Positions 35,973 to 43,597 of a DNA stretch of 64,000 bases are shown one piece after another. A model generated the notes under the pieces. The model saw nothing but the letters and a program-made list of their open reading frames with translations. It did not search any database and was not told the origin of the DNA. Every line of letters begins with the position of its first letter. The stretch's first letter is position 1. The position numbers were made by a program, and so were the translations under genes. The DNA is from Chromatiaceae bacterium (lineage in GTDB: Bacteria; Pseudomonadota; Gammaproteobacteria; Chromatiales; Chromatiaceae): assembly GCA_024235415.1 (NCBI GenBank), contig JACKML010000002.1, forward strand, positions 124,001 through 188,000. The letters run 5' to 3'.

Positions 35973-37985
35973 ATGTCAAAGAATACGTCCGCGTCCTTCA
36001 CCGGGTTTCTGTTCGTTGTTCTATGTCTGTTCGGATCGCTTGCCGCGTATGCGACGCAGCACGACGCCACTGGCACCACGATGTCCAACAGCATCCCGGG
36101 GCCTGAAGGTGAAGAGCTTCCCTTTACCTTCGATCCAAAGACGGGCAAGCGCGTCATCCCCAATTCGCGTTGCCTGGATTGCCATGGCGACGAGAAACAC
36201 AAGACCGATGTCCGCGACGACGGGACACCGGTCGACATCTACGTCGAGCAAGAGCAGCTGAAGGCCAGCGTCCACAGTGACCACAGCTGCACCGACTGCC
36301 ATACGACCATCGATCGCGTTCCCCATCGCAAGGCGCCGCACGTGGCTGTCAGCTGTGTGGATTGTCATCGACAGACCTGGGAGAAGTTCAAGGACGATCC
36401 CGAACACAAGCATGAACGTCTTGGGGTGGTGCTCGAGCAGATCGACAGCTACATGGACTCCGTGCATGCACTGCCGAGCAAGCAGGACCAGTCGCGCACC
36501 AACGCCACCTGCTACGACTGCCACGAGGCCCACAACGTGGGTGAGTTGGGCAGCATCCAACGCAAAGAAAAGCGGCTTAAGAACCCGGAGGTTTGCGGGC
36601 GCTGCCACGAGAAGCAACTCGAGGAATACCGCGAATCGGATCATGGCAAGGCGGTCCTGGAGAAGGGCGACAGCGATTCGGCTGTCTGCTCCGATTGCCA
36701 TACCACTCATAAGATCGCTTCACCCGAGGAAGACGCCGCCAAGCTGGCGATCACCAGCAACTGCGGCAATTGCCACGAGGATGCCCAGCGTACCTATTTC
36801 GCGTCCTATCACGGTCAGGTGCACCGTCTTGGATACACCAACACCGCCAAATGTTATGACTGCCACGGCAGCCATAAGATCAAAGGCGAGGACGATCCGA
36901 CGTCCGAAATTCACGCCAACAACCGGCTGGAGAACTGCCGCAGCTGTCATGAAGACGCCAACGACAACTTCCTGAGCTTCTGGCCGCATGGCGACGCTGA
37001 CGACAGGGAGAACTACCCGGGCCTGTGGTTCTTCAAGATCTTCATGCAACTGCTGATCTTCTCGGTCATGGCGTTCTTCTGGATTCATGTGCTGATGTGG
37101 CTCTATCGCGAGGTGATGGAGCGCATTCAGGGCAAGGGCTTTATCGAGGACCTGGACCATCCGGAAGTTGTCTATTTCCGGCGCTTCCCGACGGTATGGA
37201 CCTGGATCCACGCGCTGTTCGCGATATCCACCATGGTTCTGATCCTCACGGGTACCACACTGCTGTTCTCCCACACCGCGTGGGCCAAGGCGGTCGTGGT
37301 ATTCCTCGGCGGCACGGAGATGGAGGGGATCATCCATCGCACTGCGGCCGTCATCTGGCTGGGTATCTTCACTGCCCACCTGGCGATTGCGCTCAACAAC
37401 ATCTGGACCAAACGTGCCACGTTCGAGTGGTTCGGCAGCACGTCCATGCTGCCCAACTGGAAGGACTGGGATGACCTGAAGGGCATGTTCAGGTGGTTCG
37501 TCGGCCGTGGCGAGCGCCCGGAGTTCAACCACTGGACCTACTGGCAAAAATTCGACTACTGGGCACCATTCTGGGGTGCGGGTGTGATCGGTTCGTCCGG
37601 CATCATGCTGTTTGCGCCGGAGGCGACAGCCACCTTGCTGCCAGGCTGGATGTTCAATATTGCCACCGTGGTACATGCCGAGGAGGCCCTGCTGGCGGCG
37701 ATCTTCCTGAACTCGGTGCACTTCTTCAACGTGCACTTCCGTCCGGAACGCTTCCCGATGAGCACCACCATCTTCACCGGTGCAATCCCCATGGAGGAGT
37801 TCAAGCATGACCACCGCATGGAGTATGACCGGCTCGTGGCCGAGGGCACGCTGGACAGGCACCTGGTCAAGCGCCCCTCGCGGCGCGCCGATCTGGCAGC
37901 CTCGTTTATCACCACCGTGCTGATTGTGGCGGGCCTCACCCTGTTGACCCTGGTGCTGTACGGCGTCGTGACGATGCCGAACTGA
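35973..37985 (+). CDS. CbcL-like nine-haem cytochrome c fused to b-type membrane cytochrome
   Basis: A 670-residue exported and membrane-anchored cytochrome. After a signal segment (about 9-28) there are nine CxxCH haem motifs between about residues 67 and 325: CLDCH, CTDCH, CVDCH, CYDCH, CGRCH, CSDCH, CGNCH, CYDCH and CRSCH. The C-terminal half (about 345-665) has four or five membrane segments with His residues placed as in HydC/FdnI b-type cytochromes, for example WTWIHALFA and IIHRTAAVIWLGIFTAHL. This nine-haem plus b-type fusion is the layout of Geobacter CbcL, a quinone-linked inner-membrane reductase. It is followed by fccAB-type genes, so it likely links that pathway to quinone. Confidence 0.87.
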   Translation: MSKNTSASFTGFLFVVLCLFGSLAAYATQHDATGTTMSNSIPGPEGEELPFTFDPKTGKRVIPNSRCLDCHGDEKHKTDVRDDGTPVDIYVEQEQLKASVHSDHSCTDCHTTIDRVPHRKAPHVAVSCVDCHRQTWEKFKDDPEHKHERLGVVLEQIDSYMDSVHALPSKQDQSRTNATCYDCHEAHNVGELGSIQRKEKRLKNPEVCGRCHEKQLEEYRESDHGKAVLEKGDSDSAVCSDCHTTHKIASPEEDAAKLAITSNCGNCHEDAQRTYFASYHGQVHRLGYTNTAKCYDCHGSHKIKGEDDPTSEIHANNRLENCRSCHEDANDNFLSFWPHGDADDRENYPGLWFFKIFMQLLIFSVMAFFWIHVLMWLYREVMERIQGKGFIEDLDHPEVVYFRRFPTVWTWIHALFAISTMVLILTGTTLLFSHTAWAKAVVVFLGGTEMEGIIHRTAAVIWLGIFTAHLAIALNNIWTKRATFEWFGSTSMLPNWKDWDDLKGMFRWFVGRGERPEFNHWTYWQKFDYWAPFWGAGVIGSSGIMLFAPEATATLLPGWMFNIATVVHAEEALLAAIFLNSVHFFNVHFRPERFPMSTTIFTGAIPMEEFKHDHRMEYDRLVAEGTLDRHLVKRPSRRADLAASFITTVLIVAGLTLLTLVLYGVVTMPN

Positions 37986-38005
37986 TCATGAAGAGAGACG
38001 ACACC

Positions 38006-38584
38006 ATGAAAAAGACCGTTCGCCATCTTCTTCTGGCCCTGCTCGCGACGTTCCCCACCGCCCAGGCGGCAGGACCAACGGCGCAGGCGCTGGCCTTCAC
38101 CTGTGCCGGTTGCCATGGCACTGATGGTTCCAGCGTGGGCCCTTCAAGCCCGTCGATCGCCGGCATGGACCCTGACGTGTTCGTAGACGCCATGCTCGAT
38201 TACAAAAACGAAAGGCGCAGTTCGACGATCATGAAACGTATTGCACTCGGTTACACCGACGAGCAGATCCGTGAGATGGGTTTCTTCTTCTACCGGCAAC
38301 CGCTGCGCGTCAAACCGCAGCAAACCGATCCCGAGATGGTCGCCCTTGGCAAGTCGCTGCATGACTCGTACTGCGAGAAGTGTCACGAGGAGGGCGGGCG
38401 CCCGGGTGATGCCGGGACACTGGCCGGCCAGTGGATGCCTTACCTCGAACACGCAATGAGCGATTACCTCAACGATCAGCGGCGCTGGCCACGCAAGATG
38501 GAGCGCAAGGTCAAAGAGGTGGTCAAGGCCGAAGGCGAGCGCGCCATCCCGGCACTGATCCAGTACTACGGCAGCCAGAACTAA
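38006..38584 (+). CDS. fccA: Dihaem cytochrome c subunit of sulfide dehydrogenase (FccA-like)
   Basis: A 192-residue exported dihaem cytochrome c4-like protein. A signal peptide ends near TAQAA. Haem motifs are CAGCH (about residue 33) and CEKCH (about 122), and methionine candidates for axial ligands are present. Size and haem number fit FccA, the cytochrome subunit of flavocytochrome c sulfide dehydrogenase, and the flavin subunit gene follows directly. I chose the ATG at 38006 over 37988 because only the second has a purine-rich site before it. Confidence 0.88.
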   Translation: MKKTVRHLLLALLATFPTAQAAGPTAQALAFTCAGCHGTDGSSVGPSSPSIAGMDPDVFVDAMLDYKNERRSSTIMKRIALGYTDEQIREMGFFFYRQPLRVKPQQTDPEMVALGKSLHDSYCEKCHEEGGRPGDAGTLAGQWMPYLEHAMSDYLNDQRRWPRKMERKVKEVVKAEGERAIPALIQYYGSQN

Positions 38585-38602
38585 CAACCGAGGAAAAAAA
38601 CC

Positions 38603-39901
38603 ATGAACCGCATCAATCGACGCGACTTTTTGCGCTTGGCTGGCGGATCGGCCCTGGCCGCCGGCACCTTCGGTTTCCCCGGACTGCTACTCGCGAATAC
38701 GCGCAAAGTGGTGGTTGTGGGCGGTGGGGTAGGCGGCTGCACCGCGGCCAAGTACCTGCGCAAGCTGGATCCAACCCTGGATGTCACGCTGGTCGAGCCC
38801 AAGACCCACTACACCTCGTGTTTTATGAGCAACGAGGTGCTCAGCGGTGACCGTAGCATCGAATCCATTACCTTCAGCTACGCCGATCTCAAGGACAGGT
38901 ACGGGGTAAACGTCATCACCGACAGCGCTGTCGGCATCGATCCGATCGCCAAAGAGGTACGGACCGCAGACGGTGCACGCCTGGCATACGACGCGTGCGT
39001 CGTGTCACCCGGGGTCGATTTCAAGTGGGAGACGATCGAGGGCTACGACGCGCAGGTTGCCGAAACGATTCCCCATGCCTGGTTTGCCGGGCCGCAGACA
39101 GTGACGCTGCGCAACCAGTTGCTGGCGATGCCCGACGGAGGAAGCGTCGTTATCGTCGCGCCGCCGAATCCATACAAGTGCCCGCCCGGGCCTTACGAGC
39201 GGGCCTCGCAGATAGCGATGTACTGCAAGCATCACAAACCCAAGTCGAAAATCCTGATCCTCGATCCGAAAGCCAAGTTTTCCAAGGCCGGATTGTTCAA
39301 GCAGGGTTGGGCCCAGCACTACGGATTCGAAACCGACAATTCCATGATCGAGTGGGTGGGCGCGGAACAGGGTGGCAAGGTCAGCGCTGTGGATCCTGCA
39401 TCCGGCACAGTGAAGGCCGAAGGCGGCGATTTCCACGGCGACGTCATCAACATCATCCCGGCGCAGAAAGCAGGCAAGATCGCCCATGATGCCGACCTGG
39501 TAGAGAATGATTGGTGTCCGGTCGACAAGCGCACCTTCGAATCCACGCGTCACCCGGGCATCTACGTACTTGGCGACGCCTCGTCGGCGTCCAAGATGCC
39601 CAAGTCCGCCTATGCTGCCAACTCACAGGCCAAGGTCGCAGTGGCGGCGATTCTGGCACGCTTCGCCGGCCAGGAACCGGGCGAGCCGACCTACGTCAAC
39701 ACCTGCTACAGCATCATTGCCGAGGAGCACGGCATTTCCGTCGCGGCGGTCTACCGGCTCAGCGAGGACGGCAAGGTGATCGACAGCATCGATGGATCAG
39801 GCGGACTGTCGCCGATGGATGCCAGTGCCGAGCATCGAAAGCGCGAGGTCACCTATGCGCACAGCTGGTTCCGAAACGTCATCGACGACATGATGCAGTA
39901 G
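38603..39901 (+). CDS. fccB: Flavocytochrome c sulfide dehydrogenase, flavin subunit (FccB)
   Basis: A 432-residue FAD protein that oxidises sulfide to sulfur compounds in the periplasm. A Tat signal RRDFLRLAGG is at residues 6-15. The FAD loop is VVVGGGVGGCTAAKYLRK. Cys73 in TSCFMSNEVL sits where FccB binds FAD covalently. The redox cysteine pair expected from the Allochromatium enzyme is present: Cys193 in YKCPPGPYERA and Cys368 in NTCYSIIAEE. It follows fccA with an 18-base gap and an AGGA ribosome binding site. Electrons should flow from sulfide to FccA and onward. Confidence 0.94.
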   Translation: MNRINRRDFLRLAGGSALAAGTFGFPGLLLANTRKVVVVGGGVGGCTAAKYLRKLDPTLDVTLVEPKTHYTSCFMSNEVLSGDRSIESITFSYADLKDRYGVNVITDSAVGIDPIAKEVRTADGARLAYDACVVSPGVDFKWETIEGYDAQVAETIPHAWFAGPQTVTLRNQLLAMPDGGSVVIVAPPNPYKCPPGPYERASQIAMYCKHHKPKSKILILDPKAKFSKAGLFKQGWAQHYGFETDNSMIEWVGAEQGGKVSAVDPASGTVKAEGGDFHGDVINIIPAQKAGKIAHDADLVENDWCPVDKRTFESTRHPGIYVLGDASSASKMPKSAYAANSQAKVAVAAILARFAGQEPGEPTYVNTCYSIIAEEHGISVAAVYRLSEDGKVIDSIDGSGGLSPMDASAEHRKREVTYAHSWFRNVIDDMMQ

Positions 39902-39912
39902 CCACATTGCCC

Positions 39913-39943
39913 TTGACAGAATGCGCATTATTTATCGTATTAT
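39913..39943 (+). promoter_or_regulatory. Candidate sigma-70 promoter for the leader RNA
   Basis: A perfect TTGACA (39913-39918) is followed 19 bases later by TATTAT (39938-39943) in a markedly AT-rich stretch unlike the GC-rich surroundings. Transcription would start about ten bases later, just before the structured leader at 39961. Confidence 0.6.
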
Positions 39944-39960
39944 CATATACTGATGAATAG

Positions 39961-40057
39961 GTGCGGTACGCCTCCTTGACGAGGGTAGGCGGGTGCTCAA
40001 GCCAAGCGTGCCGAGGCCGATAGTTGTTTGGTAATCGGATCCCAACCGGAGGTTGTT
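39961..40057 (+). promoter_or_regulatory. Structured leader RNA, candidate riboswitch with sequestered ribosome binding site
   Basis: This leader folds by hand into a three-way junction followed by a switch-like tail. P1 pairs 39964-39970 with 40007-40013 (CGGUACG with CGUGCCG). P2 is about 39971-39975 with 39984-39989, and P3 is GGU with GCC at 39992-40003. Next, CCGAU (40017-40021) pairs with AUCGG (40034-40038). The loop UUGG (40028-40031) can pair with CCAA (40042-40045). That pairing competes with the hairpin CAACC (40043-40047)/GGUUG (40051-40055), which buries the GGAGG ribosome binding site of the next gene. I cannot assign an RNA family with certainty; ion-sensing classes such as nhaA-I should be tested. 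Confidence 0.6.
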
Positions 40058-40225
40058 ATGAGCTGGTTGACAGCAGTTTTTCTCGTCGCGGCAGGCACCA
40101 TTGCCACGCTCCTGGGTCTTGCCCTCACGGCAGTGATCGCTCTGCTGGTCAGGGGGGCCCTGGTGCGTACGTACCAGATCGTGGCTCGCCTGGTGGGCAC
40201 GCCCCGACTCGCCAATCCGAGCTGA
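40058..40225 (+). CDS. Small membrane protein (55 residues) behind the structured leader
   Basis: A 55-residue protein with a long hydrophobic N-terminal region, MSWLTAVFLVAAGTIATLLG onward to about residue 32, and a short basic tail (VRTYQIVARLVGTPRLANPS). It is one or two membrane segments. A strong GGAGG ribosome binding site lies eight bases before the ATG, inside a hairpin of the leader. I do not recognise the family. The promoter, leader and ribosome binding site together make it a likely real gene, perhaps a small regulator or transport accessory. Confidence 0.65.
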   Translation: MSWLTAVFLVAAGTIATLLGLALTAVIALLVRGALVRTYQIVARLVGTPRLANPS

Positions 40226-40525
40226 CCCGGTCGCGCTTTGGGCCGGCATGGCTCCAAAGCGCCACCAGTTTCCGCGCCAGGAGTTGGGCCTCCAGCCTCC
40301 TGCAGATCTTTTTCAGCGCCACGCCGGCGATGTCCGACGTGGCCGCTACTCCATGCTTCACCTGCGCCTTCACTGACCGAGCAGTCCCGTCGGGCGCCGC
40401 CCAGTGAACCCAGCGACTCTGCCCCTGTTTCACGACGAGACAGCGATAGTTGATCCGATTACGCTGCAATCAGTTGTAACAAGCTGAATTTGCGGCCAAT
40501 ATCATTGGCAACAGGGAAGAGATCC
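40226..40525. other. Gap between the small membrane gene and hsdR
   Basis: About 300 bases with no supported gene. A minus-strand open frame covers much of it but starts at a weak TTG and matches nothing I know. The right part contains AT-rich sequence that may hold the hsdR promoter. This is also the left edge of the defence island. Confidence 0.45.
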
Positions 40526-43500
40526 ATGACGCCAGAACAGCACGCGCGGTCTGAAATCGACACACTGCTCTTGAAGGCCGGCTGGCTTGTCCAGGATCCG
40601 GCGGATGCGCACATCTCGGCAGGTCCCGGCGTCGCCATCCGCGAGTTCCCGCTGCCGGGGCACGGCTTCACTGATTACCTACTGTACGTAAACGGTCTGG
40701 CAGCAGGCGTCATTGAGGCCAAAAAGGCCGGCGCCACCCTCAGCGGCGTCGAGATCCAGTCCGCCAAGTACTCGCAGGGTCTGCCCGAGGTGCTACCGGC
40801 CTGGCGGCGACCGCTGCCCTTCGCCTACCAGTCCACCGGCAACGAGACCCGGTTCACCAACGGCCTGGATCCCGAACCGCGCGCCCGCCCCGTGTTCGCC
40901 TTCCATCGACCCGAAATGCTCGCTGAATGGCTGGAGTCGGCACCAATTTCGTCGCCCCCTCTCCCTGTGGGAGAGGGTTGGGGTGAGGGGAAACCAAGGG
41001 CCGCCGAAGCACCCGCCACTTATACCGCGGGCGGCGGCACCTTCCTCGCCAGGCTGCAAAACATGCCACCCCTGATCGAGGAAGGCCTCTGGCCCGCACA
41101 GACCAAGGCCATCGCCAACCTGGAAAAGTCGCTGCGCGAGAACCGCCCGCGCGCACTGATCCAGATGGCCACCGGCTCCGGCAAGACCTTCACGTCCATC
41201 AGCTTCATCTACCGCCTGATCAAGTTCGCCGGCGCCCGCCGGGTGCTGTTCCTGGTGGATCGCGGCAACCTGGGCGACCAGACCCTCAAGGAATTCCAAC
41301 AGTACGTCTCGCCCTACAACAACTTCAAGTTCAGCGAGGAATACATCGTCCAGCGCCTGAGCAGCAACACCCTCGATACCACCGCAAGGGTCTGCATCTG
41401 CACCATCCAGCGCATGTACTCCATGCTCAAAGGTAGAGAGCTGCCGGAAGACCTCGATGAGATCTCCGTCGACGCATTACTACCCTCTCCCTCAGGGAGA
41501 GGGCCCGGGGGCGAAGGCAGCCTGTTCGCAGAACCCGAACCCATCGAATACAACCCAAGCATCCCGATCGAGACCTTCGACATCATCGTCACCGACGAAT
41601 GTCACCGCTCCATCTACAACCTCTGGGCGCAGGTACTCGAATACTTCGACGCCTACCTGATCGGCCTGACCGCCACGCCAAACAAGCAGACCTTCGGCTT
41701 CTTCAATCAAAACCTGGTGATGGAGTACTCGCACGAACGCGCCGTGGCCGATGGCGTCAACGTCAACTACGACGTCTACCGCATCAAGACGCAGATCACC
41801 GAAGGCGGCTCCAGGGTCGAGGCCGGCTACTACGTCGAACAGCAGGACCGCGAGACCCGCGAAAAGCGCTGGCAGGAACTCGATGAAGACCTCGAATATC
41901 AAGCAAAGCAGCTCGACCGCGACGTGGTCACGCCGGACCAGATCCGCACCGTGGTGCGCACCTTCCGCGACAAGCTGTTCACCGAGATCTTTCCCGGCCG
42001 CACCGAGGTCCCCAAGACGCTCTTCTTTGCAAAGGACGACAACCACGCCGAAAACATCGTCGAGATCCTGCGCGAGGAATTCGGCAAGGGTAACGAGTTC
42101 GCGCTGAAGATCACTTACAGAACTACCGGCGCCACGCCACAGGAGCTGATCAAGGCCTTCCGCAACAGCTACTTCCCGCGCATCGCTGTCACCGTCGACA
42201 TGATCGCCACCGGCACCGACATCAAGCCGGTGGAGATCGTGGTCTTCATGCGCAGCGTAAAGTCCCGCTCTTTCTTCGAGCAGATGAAGGGCAGGGGCGT
42301 GCGGGTCATCAAGAACGACGACCTCAAGGCAGTCACCCCGGACGCCCAAGCCAAGGACCACTTCGTCATCGTCGATGCCGTCGGCGTCTGCGAGCAGGAC
42401 AAGACCGACTCCAAGCCCATGGAGAAGAAGCCCGCGGTCTCGTTCGAGAAGCTGCTGCAGGCCGTCAGTTTCGGCAACACCGAAGAGGCCGTGCTCACCT
42501 CCATCGCCGGCCGCCTGGCCCGCATGGAACACCGCCTGAGCGAAGACGACGACAGGAAGATCCGAACCGCATCCGGCGGCTACGGCATCAAGGACCTCAG
42601 CCGCCGCATCCTCGAAGCCCTCGACCCCGACCTAAATCCCCCTCTCCCCCAGGGAGAGCCAGCAGCTCTTCCCCCTCTCCCTCAGGGAGAGGGCAGGGGT
42701 GAGGGATCAATTCCCCCTCTCCCCGAGGGAGAGGGCCGGGGTGAGGGGAAGGCCGCCGACCCACGCCAGCGCATCATCCAAGACGCCGTAAGTCCCCTGC
42801 TCGCCCCCAACCTGCGCAACCTCCTGGTCGAGATCAAAAAGAAAAACGAGATCACCATCGACCACGTCAGCCAGGACGAGGTGATCGAGGCCGGCTTCAG
42901 TGCCGATGCCGCCGACCGCGCCAGGGGCGTTGTCCAGTCCTTCGAGCGGTTCATCGAAGACCACAAGGACGAGATCACCGCCCTGCAGATCCTGTACAGC
43001 AAGCCCTACAAGGCCCGCCTGAGCTTCGACGACATCAAGGAACTGGCCGACCAGATTCAGGCCCCGCCCAACCTGTGGACCGAATCCCAGCTATGGCAGG
43101 CCTACGCCGCACTGGAAAAGACCAAGGTCAAGGGTGCCGGCGGTCGGCGCATCCTCACCGACCTGGTGTCGCTGGTGCGCTTCGCCATCCACCAGGACAA
43201 CGAGCTGATCCCCTTCCCGGAGCGGGTACAGGCCAACTTTAAGGCCTGGCTAGCGAGCCAACAGCACCCTCTCCCCGAGGGAGAGCGCACAAACAATCTC
43301 CCTCTCCCTCAGGGAGAGCGCACAAACAATCTCCCTCTCCCTCAGGGAGGGCGCACAAACCATCCCCCTCTCCCTCAGGGAGAGGGCAGGGGTGAGGGCA
43401 AAACCCGCTTCACGCCCGAACAAATGCACTGGCTGGAGATGATTCGGGATCACATTGCCGCGAACCTGGGGATCGAGACGGATGATTTCGAGTACGCGCC

Positions 43501-43597
43501 GTTTGCCCAGGAGGGCGGGCTGGGCAAGGTCTATCAAATCTTCGGCGATGAGTTGAGCAGAATAATCGAGGAATTGAATGAGGGTTTGGCAGCTTGA
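40526..43597 (+). CDS. hsdR: Type I restriction enzyme, R (translocase/nuclease) subunit
   Basis: Restriction subunit of a type I system: it translocates DNA with ATP and cleaves it when unmodified. The 1023-residue protein has an N-terminal nuclease domain with FTDYLLYVNG and the VIEAKK of the PD-(D/E)xK fold, and motif I MATGSGKTF at about 212. Motif II is DECHRS at about 356, with SF2 motifs such as LTATP and GRGVR after it. The C-terminal helical domain contacts HsdM. Four Pro/Gly/Glu-rich insertions (near residues 145-155, 320-330, 705-740 and 915-957) come from palindromic repeats read in frame. The ATG at 40526 has AGGGAAGAG before it. The order R-S-TrlF-M is unusual. Confidence 0.93.
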   Translation: MTPEQHARSEIDTLLLKAGWLVQDPADAHISAGPGVAIREFPLPGHGFTDYLLYVNGLAAGVIEAKKAGATLSGVEIQSAKYSQGLPEVLPAWRRPLPFAYQSTGNETRFTNGLDPEPRARPVFAFHRPEMLAEWLESAPISSPPLPVGEGWGEGKPRAAEAPATYTAGGGTFLARLQNMPPLIEEGLWPAQTKAIANLEKSLRENRPRALIQMATGSGKTFTSISFIYRLIKFAGARRVLFLVDRGNLGDQTLKEFQQYVSPYNNFKFSEEYIVQRLSSNTLDTTARVCICTIQRMYSMLKGRELPEDLDEISVDALLPSPSGRGPGGEGSLFAEPEPIEYNPSIPIETFDIIVTDECHRSIYNLWAQVLEYFDAYLIGLTATPNKQTFGFFNQNLVMEYSHERAVADGVNVNYDVYRIKTQITEGGSRVEAGYYVEQQDRETREKRWQELDEDLEYQAKQLDRDVVTPDQIRTVVRTFRDKLFTEIFPGRTEVPKTLFFAKDDNHAENIVEILREEFGKGNEFALKITYRTTGATPQELIKAFRNSYFPRIAVTVDMIATGTDIKPVEIVVFMRSVKSRSFFEQMKGRGVRVIKNDDLKAVTPDAQAKDHFVIVDAVGVCEQDKTDSKPMEKKPAVSFEKLLQAVSFGNTEEAVLTSIAGRLARMEHRLSEDDDRKIRTASGGYGIKDLSRRILEALDPDLNPPLPQGEPAALPPLPQGEGRGEGSIPPLPEGEGRGEGKAADPRQRIIQDAVSPLLAPNLRNLLVEIKKKNEITIDHVSQDEVIEAGFSADAADRARGVVQSFERFIEDHKDEITALQILYSKPYKARLSFDDIKELADQIQAPPNLWTESQLWQAYAALEKTKVKGAGGRRILTDLVSLVRFAIHQDNELIPFPERVQANFKAWLASQQHPLPEGERTNNLPLPQGERTNNLPLPQGGRTNHPPLPQGEGRGEGKTRFTPEQMHWLEMIRDHIAANLGIETDDFEYAPFAQEGGLGKVYQIFGDELSRIIEELNEGLAA
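40955..40990. repeat. GC-rich palindromic repeat in frame within hsdR (site 1)
   Basis: CCCTCTCCCTGTGGGAGAGGG with the trailing GGGGTGAGGGG. It adds PLPVGEGWGEG to HsdR without a stop or frame change. The consensus is shared with the other hsdR sites. Confidence 0.8.
41483..41517. repeat. GC-rich palindromic repeat in frame within hsdR (site 2)
   Basis: Same repeat family as site 1 but read in a different frame, giving PSPSGRGPGGEG. It lies between motif I and motif II of the helicase core, in what must be a surface loop. Confidence 0.8.
42638..42748. repeat. Three clustered GC-rich palindromic repeats within hsdR (site 3)
   Basis: Three units (about 42638-42658, 42670-42706 and 42712-42748), the first lacking the GGGGTGAGG tail. 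They encode PPLPQGE-type segments in a linker before the C-terminal helical domain. Confidence 0.8.
43267..43398. repeat. Tandem 33-bp array of the palindromic repeat within hsdR (site 4)
   Basis: Four units begin at 43267, 43300, 43333 and 43366, an exact 33-base period that adds 11 residues (PLPQGERTNNL type) per unit and keeps the frame. Only the last unit has the GGGGTGAGGG tail. Confidence 0.85.

Noticed and set aside
40149..40469. 106-codon minus-strand open frame overlapping the small membrane gene and the gap before hsdR
   Set aside because: It starts at a TTG without a ribosome binding site, overlaps a better supported gene and resembles no family I know. Long open frames arise by chance in GC-rich sequence.
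43267..43398. Regularly spaced repeats that might suggest a CRISPR array
   Set aside because: The units are contiguous, spacers are not unique, and the sequence is translated in frame as part of HsdR.
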